NCBI GenBank assembly: GCA_038093975.1
Contig: JBBPTG010000424.1
Location: 1-14,406, forward strand
From: Chalciporus piperatus
Lineage: Eukaryota; Basidiomycota; Agaricomycetes; Boletales; Boletaceae
DNA: 14,406 bases
Direction: 5' to 3'
The translations under genes were made by a program, and so were the position numbers. Positions within the stretch are counted from its first letter, which is position 1, and each line of letters opens with the position of its first letter. Shown here one piece after another: positions 1-7,940 of this stretch. The notes under the pieces were generated by a model, which was not told where the DNA came from, searched no databases, and was given only the letters and a program-made list of their open reading frames with translations.

Positions 1-218
1 GTACGAGCGTAGTCTTCCTGGACACGAGCGTTCTCTCGTTCGAGGTCGTCGATGATGCTGGTGAAGCCGGGATAGACCTCTGCAGCTCGTTCGAGGTTTC
101 TGATGACGCTGGTGAAGTCGAGGTTGTTCTCGACGGCGGGGAGATCAAGTATACCGTTCCACTGGATGGAAGGTACAGGGGACGCGGCGCGCTGAGATGC
201 GGCGGGGTTGCTCGACAC
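1..218 (-). CDS. Element A leader ORF1, N-terminal part, no ATG, cut by window edge
   Basis: The frame opens immediately after a TAA, with GTG TCG at 218, exactly as in element C. It stays open to the left edge (72 codons plus two bases). The first 99 bases from the start region are identical to C. The next ~125 bases differ at about 27 sites with no indel, and several changes are synonymous (TTC/TTT, CCC/CCA, GAC/GAT, GAA/GAG, GTC/GTT), which argues for a translated frame. No ATG occurs in the minus-strand transcript between the TATA box and the window edge. Two copies of a 17-residue pattern (F-T-S-(V/I)-I-x-x-L-E-R) lie in tandem and suggest a helical or coiled-coil segment. I do not recognise the protein family. 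The start codon is unproved; a near-cognate codon such as this GTG is the simplest option. Confidence 0.55.
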   Translation of the reverse strand, partial: MSSNPAASQRAASPVPSIQWNGILDLPAVENNLDFTSVIRNLERAAEVYPGFTSIIDDLERENARVQEDYAR

Positions 219-326
219 TTATTCAAAAACAAGGTCAGCGATGACAAGGCGCGAACAAGCAGCGCGGTACCCACTAGTGATCAACGATGAAGTGGCGTAC
301 AAGACACGTGTGGTAGCGACGAGACG

Positions 327-395
327 CTAAGACAAAAGAAAATATTAGTCTTGTTCTAATGAAACGACTCAACTCAACTAAGAGCTAAGACTTAC
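327..395 (-). other. Predicted 69-nt intron in element A LTR/leader
   Basis: Minus strand: donor GTAAGT at 395-390, branch-like GACTAAT, a T-rich tract and acceptor CTTAG ending at 327. Length and signals are typical of basidiomycete introns. The intron in element C has the same length, but its donor is GTGAGT; both are good donors, so the one difference inside the donor keeps function. This is prediction from sequence; no transcript evidence is available here. Confidence 0.6.
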
Positions 396-488
396 ACTAG
401 ACAATAGCGAGCCGATGAACTTGGCTGAGGTTCGATGAGGAAACTCCAGGAGAACAAGACTGGGGAGTCCAGTGCTTGTCGACCCGGG

Positions 489-496
489 TTTATATA
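489..496 (-). promoter_or_regulatory. TATA box of element A LTR
   Basis: TATATAAA read on the minus strand, at the same offset from the LTR start as the TATA box of element C. Three TGA(C/G)TCA motifs lie upstream of it at 552-558, 611-617 and 657-663. Transcription would run leftwards and start some 25-35 bases downstream. Confidence 0.7.
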
Positions 497-835
497 CTAT
501 TGTCAATGTTTGTACATGTTGTGACTAAACCTTATCGTAGGTGACTGGGTATGACTCATACTGACTACTAGCCAATGGCGTAACTAGCTCTACTGCGGAA
601 TGAGTAAGCGTGAGTCATATGATGAGTAATGCTGACTGATGCTGACGAGTGAGCGGTGAGTCATCAGTTAGTAAGCGAAGGTCTAGACCTAGCTTATGTA
701 AGTAAGTCACGTGATGCGATAAGATAAGATAATAAAAGAGAAAGTGAAACGACTAAGTCCACGAGACGAAGAGAAACCTAGTAAGCGTAATGGAATGTAG
801 GGATGATTAGGATAAGGAATGGAGCGTTCGTAACA

Positions 836-1781
836 GCGGTCCTTGATCTGAAACAATCAAAGAGGGAAGTCCGTGTCTACACCAAACATTGTCTCTAAAT
901 AGAATAGCTAGTTCTTTCGAAGAAATTGTCTTTTTACAAGGTATGAACTCGACTTCTTTAGAGAAGCGATCTACAATTACACAAATAGCATCAAAGCCAC
1001 GTGATTTGGGGAAACCCGTGGTAAAGTCTATAGATATATTCTTCCAAGGGAAAACTTTGTTTTTGTCATTTTTAAATACTATAGACCCCTCGTCAAAAAC
1101 GAAGCCATTTACAGTATCATTTTTTATTTTTTCTGATTCATTTTGTATTTCATCATAAATAGATGAGGAAAGGGTAACCATATTAATGAAAACAGAAGCC
1201 GGAAGTACAGTAATGTTTTTGTTATGGTCGGGATCTGCTTCTCCGTGATCTTCTCGACGGGATAAAGCATCAGCCCTTCCATTTGTGAAACCAGGTTTAC
1301 AAACAACAGAGTAACCACACTCTGAGAGCAACACGTTCCAGCGTGTTTGACGTGGGCTCAGAGTTTGGGGAGATTTCCAATATTTGAGATTCTTGTGATC
1401 TGTCCAGATCTCGAAATGTTCTCGACCCATTAGATAATGTCTCCATTCCTGCAAAGCCCGAATAACAGCAAGAAGCTCCTTGTCATAAACCGGGTAGTTC
1501 TTCTCAGCAGAACGAAAGGCATGGGAAATGAAGGCACAAGGCCTCCAGAGGCCATCATCACATTTAACTGAGAGCACAGCTCCCGTTGCAATATCACTAG
1601 TGTCCGTTTCCACTCTGACTTTTTTAGAGCAGTCAGGGTAAGCTAAAAGCGGAGCGGTCGTGAATTGCTGTTTTAGCTTGTCAAAAGCTTGCTGTTGCTC
1701 CGGTCCCCACCGGTATGGTGTGTCCTTTTTGGTAAGGTCATTCAAGGGACGAGCAATGTCAGCGAAGCCCTGAATGAAGCG
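836..1781 (-). pseudogene. Element B pol, RNase H and integrase part, interrupted by element A
   Basis: Minus strand, same frame as the upstream RT segment, from which it is separated by one TGA at 1784-1782 (NFY-stop-RFIQ, where element C has NFYRRFIQ). It encodes the end of the RT connection (RPLNDLTKKD), the RNase H domain (ETDTSDIATGAV, then YDKELLAVI, then WTDHKNL), the ADALSRRED linker, and integrase core from PWKNISIDF to VSDQGP. The first two catalytic Asp residues of the integrase D,D-35-E motif are present; the Glu lies beyond the break. Between KNKVF and PWKNIS the whole HHCC zinc-binding region is missing in frame, judging from fragment D, which still has it. At 835 coding stops because the LTR of element A is inserted. 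Non-functional. Confidence 0.9.
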
Positions 1782-2900
1782 TCAATAGAAGTTAGCCAAT
1801 CCTAAAAAGGACTGAACACCCTTCAACCGAGTTGGCGCCGGCCAGTCCAGAATAGCCTGCACCTTCAAATTGTCCATCTCTACGCCTTTCTGGGAAATAA
1901 CCATGCCCAAGAAATCTACGGAATCTACAGCGAAGCTACACTTTTCTGGTTTTACGTAAAGATCGTTCTCCCTGAGACGTTGCAATACGGTTTTAACTAT
2001 TTCTAGGTGCTCTGCTCTAGTTTTTCCGAATGTAAAGATCATAAGATCGTCGATATAAATAATTAGAACCCCATAAAGATCACTAAATAGATCATTCATC
2101 ATTTGTTGGAATGTAGGGGTGACAACTGGTTCGTAAGCGCCGAATGGAGTACCGAAAGCCGCTTTCCATTCGTCGCCTTCTTTTATTCTAACATTATTGT
2201 ATCCCCAATGAAGGTCCATTTTTGTAAACATATCAGCTCCTTTGAGCTGGTCAATAAGTCCAGAAATGAGGGGAAGAGGGTAAGTGTTCTTGACAGTTCC
2301 CTCATTTACATAACAATAGTCCATTACTAATCTCTTTTTACCATCCTTTTTTGGAATAAAGAAAACAGGAGATGTTTGAGAGGATTTTGACGGACAAAGA
2401 TATCCTTTCGATAACTCCTTCTCTATGAACTTTTTGATGTCATCAAGTTCCTGTTCGGACATCGGAATCACTTGACCCTTTTTGGGAACAAAATCAGGCT
2501 TGAGATCTATTGCGTGGTCCCGCGCCTTTCGGGTAGGCATACGCTCACTCTCTTGCTCTGAGAAGACATCTAAGTATTCGTGGAGTTCTACTGGGACTTT
2601 CTCGGTGAGCCCCGCCTCAAACACTCGGCGAATAGTAAACGAACGTTGAAGATGATAATTAACTACTTTGCACTGATCAGTGCAGCGTGTGAATTTTACT
2701 TGTTTGGACACCCAATCGATTTCAGGGTTGTGCCTGTCAAGCCAATCATAGCCAATGATCATATGATGTGTGCCAAGAACAGAAACAAAGTGTCCATATG
2801 TTTGAAATGTCCTTTGTGTCCCAAAACAAGCGAAACCTTGTGAGTGACACCGCCTATCGCTCCCTCTGAGCCGTTGGTATTGTACACTGGAATAGGACAA
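1782..2900 (-). pseudogene. Element B pol, reverse transcriptase part
   Basis: This minus-strand segment contains the IIGYDWLDRHNPEIDW motif at the protease/RT boundary, the MPTRKARDHAIDL segment, SPVFFIPKKDGKKRLVMDY, PLPLISGLIDQLKGA, FTKMDLHWGYNNVRI, the catalytic YIDDLMIF, and FLGMVIS followed by SFLGLANFY. This is the usual Ty3/Gypsy order. Compared with element C, about eight residues are gone between EPVV and TFQQMMND. That removes the nearly invariant F-G-L-x-N-S-P-A motif and should abolish RT activity. The first ~40 residues of the open frame are out of register: the true protease/RT reading is shifted there, and returns to this frame near 2805. The segment ends at a TGA that replaces an Arg codon. 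Dead copy. Confidence 0.92.
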
Positions 2901-3269
2901 GGAAGTTCTTCCAGTGTCACACCATGTCGCTCACAATGATTTATCTATGAAAGTTTCGGTTGTGCCGGAGTCCAATAGAGAGGCAAACTCCATTTTTCTC
3001 CATTGCTCCCCTTTATCGTACATAATAGTAATAGGGAGATCCAGCTTGTTCTTTCAATTCTGATTCCTTACATGGATTTTTGATGGGATTTCTTTTTTCG
3101 AATAATTTACCTTAAGGGAATTAAGCACGAATTGTTTTACTTCTGTCGCCACACCACTCGGGAACGCCCTGTTAGAAGAGAAGTTATATTTAAACGAAAC
3201 ATGAGGCTCGTGACTAATACAACCATTGGGTAAACTAAGTCCATGCCTTTGAGAACCCATCTCTCTCAT
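2901..3269 (-). pseudogene. Element B pol, N-terminal and protease part
   Basis: The frame starts at an ATG overlapping the Gag stop as ATGA (3269-3266) and lies -1 to Gag, so it can also be entered by frameshifting upstream. A TGA at 3056-3054 and a second TGA near 2945 interrupt it. Between them the aspartic protease signature is visible as LLDSGTTETFID at about 2980-2945, with the catalytic Asp codon near 2972-2970. After the second stop the protein continues in another frame (ERHGVTLEEL then PIPVYNTNG) before returning to the RT frame, which means at least two small compensating indels. The expected product would be the retropepsin-like protease that processes Gag and Pol. Confidence 0.8.
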
Positions 3270-4575
3270 CGGCTGCTTCCTTTTAAAGCCTCGGCTGCCT
3301 GTGCCTTGGCTTCTGACTCAATGTGATCGCGCCAGTACACTTTCGCTTCTTGGTTTGTATATGCCGCTTGATGCGACATGTAACTTGTGCTGGTGGACAG
3401 GCCAGCGGGGTAGGGAGAAGATTGGGGAGGGTAGGGTGCAGGGATGGTACCTGTGAAGGGCATCTGCCGATTGTCAAACGGCAGGGAATTTTCAACATAT
3501 TGTTGAGAGTACGGATCCCAAATCACAACTTGTCTCTGACGTGGCCTTCGAGGCTTTGGGCACACATTTGCAAAATGACCTGGCTGGTCGCAATTGAAAC
3601 AGTTTCCCCGAACGGGAGGTCTTGGCATTTGTTGTGCTGAGAGATCCATCGGGGCTCCACGACCAGGCTGCGTGCCTGTGGGAGTGAAATGGGGACCTGC
3701 GTACGGAGCGGGAGGACGAGGCAATGGGCGAGATGTGATCGGGTAACAAGGAGGTAAATACGGATAGGATGGAGAAGGCCTTGGCGTGTGAGCTGGTGCC
3801 TGTCGGACTGGTGCACCACGCTCAACAATGATACGCTCGAATGTACGACCTAACTTTCAATAGGTGTCTAACATGACGTTGTAGTTTTGCTCATCAATGT
3901 TGGTGTTGATTTGGGCCTGATAATAGACTTTGTAATCTATTGCCTTTTTCAGAAGCTCTTTGGGGTGAGCATCTGCAATCTCCGATTCCGCTTTCAGCAA
4001 CTCGAACTCCTGGATGAAGATATCCACAGGTTCCCCAGCCTGCTTCAATGCTTCTGATTTCCTGAGACTCTCATGAGCGAGAACGTCGATCTGAAAATAG
4101 TCCTCGAGCATTTGTGAGAAAACTGTCCAATCTGGCCATGCTCACATCCCCATGGGTGTATGGTCCAGTTCCAATGCTATTTCGCCTTCTACTTCTGGTG
4201 GTGGCGGTGGTGGTAAAACCTCGAGTCGAGACCACATTTCTATCATGATTTGAGCGTAACCAGCCGCTTTTCCCTCAAGGCATGAGAGAACTGCGAGTGA
4301 TCGAACCTTGTTGTTTTTCCATGTATGTACAGATTGCCAGGCGTTAACCTGCGCCCACTATAAGCGGAACTTGGTGCGGTCACCGTCCCATTTCCCAGGG
4401 TCGGCAACTTTTTGGACACGGAGTCCAAATTGTCTGAAAGGAACACCTTCAGAGCGGCGGTGAGGGCAGCAGACCTTCTGAGGAAGTTTCCCAAGATCTG
4501 TTTTGATTTTGCACATATACTGCTCTCGAACTTCTTTCTTCGAGCAGTAGCGAAAACTATCGTAATACAAGATTT
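3266..4575 (-). pseudogene. Element B gag, N-terminally truncated, three stops
   Basis: One continuous minus-strand frame interrupted only by stops at 4360-4358 (TAG), 4144-4142 (TGA) and 3859-3857 (TGA). The protein shows a capsid-type core (KVADPGKWDGDRTKFRL, then WAQVNAW after the first stop; SEALKQAGEPVDIFIQEFE), a Pro-rich stretch, and the nucleocapsid zinc knuckle C-F-N-C-D-Q-P-G-H-F-A-N-V-C (CX2CX4HX4C) at about 3605-3560. The motif TGTQPGRGAPMD before the knuckle is shared with the Gag of element C, so the two are related. The first two stops sit where Trp is expected (TGG to TAG or TGA). Upstream of about 4575 the coding similarity is lost at the junction with fragment D, so no start codon or 5' LTR remains. 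Confidence 0.85.
3281..3287 (-). promoter_or_regulatory. Candidate -1 ribosomal frameshift heptamer, element B
   Basis: On the minus strand the Gag codons GCT TTA AAA place a T TTA AAA heptamer (X XXY YYZ) in the correct phase, four codons before the Gag stop. The -1 frame is open from here into the pol frame. No strong downstream stem was obvious to me. Confidence 0.55.
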
Positions 4576-4596
4576 TATTTATTGTTTTCTATTTTT

Positions 4597-5072
4597 ATAC
4601 CTCGGCGGTGCTTGTGCAGTTGACTTTCCCTTCGTGAGGGCGCACGTCTGACAATGCTCTACATATGTTTTAACGTCTTTTGTGACACCAGGCCACGAGA
4701 AGTAACGAGTAACGAGATGTAACGTACGTCCTTGGCCACCATGGCTGCCAATAGGAGAATCATGAAGGATTGTAAGTAATTTAATACGTAAATGAGTAGG
4801 TACAAAAACTTTGTTTGTATCATTTTTAAATACTATAGATCTCTCGTCAAAAACGAAGCCATCTACCATATCAATTTTTATTTTTTCTGATTCGTTTTGT
4901 ATTTCGTCATAAATAGGCGAAGAAAGAGTAACCGTATTAATAAAAACAGAAGCCGGAAGTACAGTAATATTTTTATTATGGTCGGGATCTGCTTCTCCGT
5001 GATCTTCTTGACGAGATAAAACATCAGCCCTTCCATTTGTAGAACCTGGTTTATAAATAATGGAGTAATTAG
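4597..5072 (-). pseudogene. Fragment D: RNase H tail and integrase zinc-binding region of a Gypsy copy
   Basis: The minus-strand frame from about NYSIIYKPGSTNGRAD to PPRYKNRK corresponds to the RNase H/integrase linker of element B, with around nine in ten bases matching where they overlap (4803-5071 against 1050-1310). It continues into the integrase HHCC region: LHDSPIGSHGG with two His, then YVEHCQTCALTKG with two Cys. This is the part deleted from element B. Similarity ends at the left near 4597, where the expected core begins, and at the right near 5072 in unrelated sequence. D is therefore a fragment of a sister copy lying in the same orientation directly upstream of the B gag remnant. 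Many differences from B are C/T or G/A, mostly making D more AT-rich. Confidence 0.85.
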
Positions 5073-5485
5073 TTGGGACACACACCCATAGCCGAAACGG
5101 ACCGCCACGGGGTTCGAAAATCGACAACTTCCCCCGACACCAACTGCACGGCGAGCCTGCGTCCAGTTTTTCACCATGTCAAGCACCAGTGGACCATAAG
5201 AAGCGCGAAAGGTGAGTAGCATCAATTATCGATGCAGGCCGTTCGCCGTCCACACTGCACCTGACCTCTGAGTCTCCCGGCAGAGTGAATGATATCTGCC
5301 GCATTGAGGACAATGACCCAGGGCTCGGACCGACTTGTGTAAGACAGTCGTAATCACCTTATCAACGCAAACATTTACCCGTCGCCACGTCAGCCCCGGC
5401 GCTTTCCATCGTGTCCCATGAAAGACTTGTGGTCTCGTCTTTTATTGGCCACGCAAGTTTTCGCTGGGAGCCTCCCTTTGGAGTG

Positions 5486-5525
5486 TGTCCCATGAAGCAG
5501 ACTCACTCTGCTCCTTCATGGGACA
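5486..5525. repeat. Hairpin with 11-bp perfect outer stem
   Basis: TGTCCCATGAA pairs with TTCATGGGACA, followed inward by GCAGA/TCTGC with a 3-nt bulge (TCC) on one side and a 5-nt loop. The word GTGTCCCATGAA also occurs as a direct repeat at 5411-5422. Function unknown. Confidence 0.6.
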
Positions 5526-5589
5526 AGCATCCATGCCAGGTACGTGTCAGGTTCCTTACTCGACAGCTATGCTAATGCGAAAAAAAATT

Positions 5590-5765
5590 GACCCTCCAGA
5601 CCCTCGCTGCCTCTTGTCATCTCTTGTTGCCTCTTGTCTCTTATTGTTTCTCATTGCCTCTCTCCTCCCATCGTCTTTCACCTCTCATCGCCTTTCACCT
5701 CTCGTCGTCTTTCATCTCTCATCACCTGTCACCTCTCGTCTCTCATCGCCTCTCTTGCACATCCT
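5590..5765. repeat. CT-rich degenerate tandem repeat
   Basis: The plus strand is built from variants of CTCTCATCGCCT and CTCGTCGTCTTT. This low-complexity tract creates long spurious open frames on the plus strand. It abuts the inverted-repeat element at 5773. Confidence 0.7.
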
Positions 5766-5903
5766 TCACGGTTAGTGTTTTAAAGTCCGGCCCGGTCCGG
5801 TCTTTTCCTGATTAGGCAGGCGACTGGACCGAGACCAGTTTTTTTAAATTAATTAATTCAAAAAGACTGGATCAAAACCGATAAAAACCGGTCTCTTGGC
5901 GGT

Positions 5904-6237
5904 AACAGCATGTTTTTTGTAGTGATACGTCAGATATTATCAAGTTACATGTGAAGTCAAGACCAATCAGAGACTCAATTCTCAACACAGAGTAATAAAA
6001 TATAGATAAACATGTAACTCAGAGAGTGTATATACATGATTGAATGAATTCTATGACATGTTAATGAATATTGTCATTGGCTAATTTCAATATTCATCAA
6101 AAAACTCAAATAACATCCATAAAGGTCTAGAAAATCAGGAAAAATCCGGAAAAATCAGGAAAAATAGGGAAATACATAGGGGGTGGCTATGCATTGGTTG
6201 CGACCGGTTGCAACTGCAGTCTTTTGATCTCAAATGC
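5904..6237 (+). repeat. Left inner arm of long inverted repeat
   Basis: About 334 bases, nearly the exact complement of 6907-7263. It starts AACAGCATG, mirrored by CATGCTGTT ending at 7263, and ends CTCAAATGC, mirrored by GCATTTGAG from 6907. It contains a short tandem array of a ten-base GGAAAAATCA-like unit (about 6135-6170). Only scattered substitutions separate the arms, so the duplication is fairly young or is being homogenised. Confidence 0.9.
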
Positions 6238-6335
6238 CGGCAACTGGGTGAAGTGAGAAAGGGCGCGCAAGGAGGCAGATGCCAGACAATGGATAGGTAT
6301 GTGAGAGGTCCAACCCTCTCGAAGGAGACGGACGA

Positions 6336-6745
6336 AGAGGCCTTTGTGGGTGAGGAAAGCGGCTTTCCACTGATGTCCATCGTTGATACAGACATTATTG
6401 TAACCCCATCGTACATCGAACTTGGTGAAGACTTTAGCGTCTTTGAGTTTGTCAATGAGATCTCTGATAAGGGGAAGCGGGTATGCATCACGGGTAGTAT
6501 GTTCGTTGAGATACCGATAGTCTTGGCAGGGGCGGAGTTTTCCGTCCTTCTTTTTGATGAAGAAGAAGGGGGATGCTTGGGGGAATTGGAAGGACATATC
6601 TTTTCTGTACGAAGGTTTTCTTCAAGGAAGTCTTCTGTGGCTTTCTTTTCATCTGGAGATAACGGATAAAGTTTTCCGATCTTAGGGATGAAGGATTCCT
6701 TCAGGTTGAAAGGTAAAGCTCTGCTAGTGCAGAGCGAAGGGAACA
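6336..6745 (-). pseudogene. Ty3/Gypsy reverse transcriptase fragment, frameshifted
   Basis: The minus strand encodes LKESFIPKIGKLYPLSPDEKK through [13 protein letters not shown] in one frame. It then continues as [52 protein letters not shown] and [15 protein letters not shown] in another. The switch lies in a run of C near 6575, consistent with loss of one C. This is the fingers region of RT up to just before the F-G-x-x-N-S-P motif; the YxDD motif is absent. The wording ([27 protein letters not shown]) differs clearly from elements B and C, so it comes from a different Gypsy lineage. The right breakpoint is near 6745 and the left near 6336, both inside the centre of the inverted-repeat element. 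Confidence 0.88.
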
Positions 6746-6906
6746 ACACTAGGTAATGAACCCAGTTGGTACCCTAGGTAAAATGACCTGAGGAATCGAT
6801 CTAGATAGGTTAGAAGTCGAATGGAGCGCTAGGTAGCGCTGTATGAGTAAAAGGAAAGTAAGTAAGTAGGAAAAGCTAAGTTGGGGAATCACCAAAAGCA
6901 GCATCA
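6746..6906. other. Remaining centre of the inverted-repeat element
   Basis: I recognise nothing here. It contains a small palindrome-like AGCGCTAGGTAGCGCT at about 6834-6849 and a GTAAGTAAGTA run, and has no coding similarity. Confidence 0.4.
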
Positions 6907-7263
6907 GCATTTGAGATCAAAAGACTGCAGTTGCAACCGAAAAAAAAGACCGGTTGCAACCAGTCACAACCAATGCATAGCCACCCCCTATGTATTTCCC
7001 TATTTTTCCTGATTTTTCCGGATTTTTCCTGATTTTCTAGACCTTTATGGATGTTATTTGAGTTTTTTGATGAATATTGAAATTAGCCAATGACAATATT
7101 CATTAACATATCATAGAATTCATTCAATCATGTATATACACTCTCTGAGTTACATGTTTATCTATATTTTATTACTCTGTGTTGAGAATTGAGTCTCTGA
7201 TTGGTCTTGACTTCACATGTAACTTGATAATATCTGACGTATCACTACAAAAAACATGCTGTT
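6907..7263 (-). repeat. Right inner arm of long inverted repeat
   Basis: Complement of 5904-6237, longer by a ~23-base A-rich insertion at about 6938-6960. Together with the left arm it would fold any read-through transcript into a perfect-to-near-perfect duplex of more than 300 base pairs. Confidence 0.9.
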
Positions 7264-7525
7264 TTGAAATGCTCATATCTTCATGGCGTGTGAACCGTTT
7301 TGCTTGGCCTAGGAACCGATTTGTAGCCAGGAACCGGTACTATTCTTGACTTCTCCCACGCTAAGCGAAATAACGGTTGTAACTGGTTGCAATCGCCAAA
7401 CAACCGGTTTTTATCGGTTTTGGTCCGGTCCTAACGATTTAATTAATTAATTAAATCGGTCCAGTTGCAGTTGCCTTCCTAAAAAGGCAAAAGACCGAAC
7501 TGGACCGGACCTTTAATCACTACGA

Positions 7526-7585
7526 GTCCAGAGCAAACAGAAGGTGTCCAAAGCGAACAGAGGGTCTCCAGAGTGAACACGAGGA
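7526..7585 (+). repeat. Three tandem copies of a 20-bp unit
   Basis: The units GTCCAGAGCAAACAGAAGGT, GTCCAAAGCGAACAGAGGGT and CTCCAGAGTGAACACGAGGA follow one another without gaps, directly outside the right end of the inverted-repeat element. The copies are degenerate. No function is evident. Confidence 0.8.
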
Positions 7586-7650
7586 AGGATGAGCGAGAAT
7601 GAGAGTGAGGGTGAAGGTGAAGGGTGAGACAAGAGCAAGAGCAAGAACGA

Positions 7651-7701
7651 GACGAGAAACAGCACAATGCACAAATTCCATGCATTGTGCCATTTCTCGT
7701 C
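7651..7701 (+). repeat. Hairpin 1: 19 paired bases
   Basis: GACGAGAAA (7651-7659) pairs with TTTCTCGTC (7693-7701). After a CA/CA internal loop, GCACAATGCA (7662-7671) pairs with TGCATTGTGC (7681-7690) around a 9-nt loop. Confidence 0.8.
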
Positions 7702-7821
7702 GCCATTGTTCGATCACCGTGATTTTGTTGTCGTTGTGGGTTGAGGGTAGGGTGAGGGTGGGGACGAGAAGAAGAGGAGACGAGGACGAGAAGTGGGGAC
7801 GTGAGAACATGACAAGAAACG

Positions 7822-7850
7822 GCACAACACACGAATTGCATGTGTTGTGC
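7822..7850 (+). repeat. Hairpin 2: homologous stem with compensatory changes
   Basis: GCACAACACA (7822-7831) pairs with TGTGTTGTGC (7841-7850) around a 9-nt loop. Relative to hairpin 1, two adjacent pairs differ and both sides changed so that pairing is kept. The outer stem is only partly preserved. Confidence 0.8.
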
Positions 7851-7940
7851 AGTTCCTCATTGCGTTCTCGTTCGATCGCCGTCACCGTCATTGTTGTTGT
7901 TGTTGTTGTTGTGTGGGTTGAGGGTGAGGGTGGAGGACTT

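Larger units (their letters stand above)
277..835 (-). mobile_element. 5' LTR of element A (Ty3/Gypsy family shared with element C)
   Basis: Reading leftwards from 835, this begins TGTTACGAAC and matches the plus-strand LTR at 9073 base for base except for roughly ten substitutions over about 560 bases, with no indel that I found. It carries the same promoter landmarks (three TGA(C/G)TCA sites, TATA box) and the same intron. The body of the element continues to the left, so this is the 5' LTR. The outer edge at 835 is firm because element B's integrase codons run directly up to it. The inner edge is uncertain: without the 3' LTR no repeat comparison is possible, and I chose about 277 by analogy with a TGATCACA-type end in element C. 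The five bases outside the LTR (836-840) would be one copy of the target-site duplication; the other lies outside the window. Confidence 0.85.
5073..5772. other. Stretch without a recognised gene
   Basis: I find no recognisable protein or RNA gene here. The sequence is GC-rich up to about 5480. It holds one hairpin (5486-5525) and then a CT-rich degenerate repeat (about 5590-5765). A minus-strand frame starting at 5225 reads without stops into fragment D, but in a different frame from D's protein, and its product resembles nothing I know. It may be remnant host DNA between transposons. Confidence 0.5.
5773..7522. mobile_element. Inverted-repeat element with captured RT fragment
   Basis: The two arms are inverted copies: 5773-6237 on the left, 6907-7522 on the right. 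The ends are TAGTGTTTTAAAGTCCGG on the left and, complemented on the right, TAGTGATTAAAGGTCCGG. The right arm has an extra ~132 bases (7264-7395) and a ~23-base insertion near 6940. A 669-base centre contains part of a retrotransposon RT gene. The terminal sequence resembles hAT-type or other non-autonomous DNA-transposon ends, but the 8-bp flanks (5765-5772 and 7523-7530) do not match, so no target-site duplication supports this. There is no transposase. It could also be a fold-back element made from two nested elements, because the outer and inner arm segments are separable. Confidence 0.7.
7651..7940 (+). repeat. Two copies of a ~120-130-bp unit at 160-bp spacing, each with a hairpin
   Basis: Copy 1 spans about 7651-7765 and copy 2 about 7811-7940. 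Both run GA(C)(G/A)AGAAAC, a hairpin, TTCGATC(A/G)CCGT, a GTT-rich tract, then GGGTTGAGGGT. In copy 2 the GTT tract has expanded to a (TTG)7 microsatellite at 7891-7911. G-rich GGGTGAGGGTGGGG tracts close each copy. No protein reading is convincing in either strand because composition alone keeps several frames open. Confidence 0.75.

Noticed and set aside
5485..5815. Two overlapping plus-strand open frames rich in Ser and Leu
   Set aside because: They lie in the CT-rich degenerate repeat, several frames are open at once because of composition, and there is no domain-like sequence.
5765..7530. Firm assignment of the inverted-repeat element to the hAT superfamily
   Set aside because: The ends resemble hAT-type termini, but the 8-bp flanks differ and no transposase is present.
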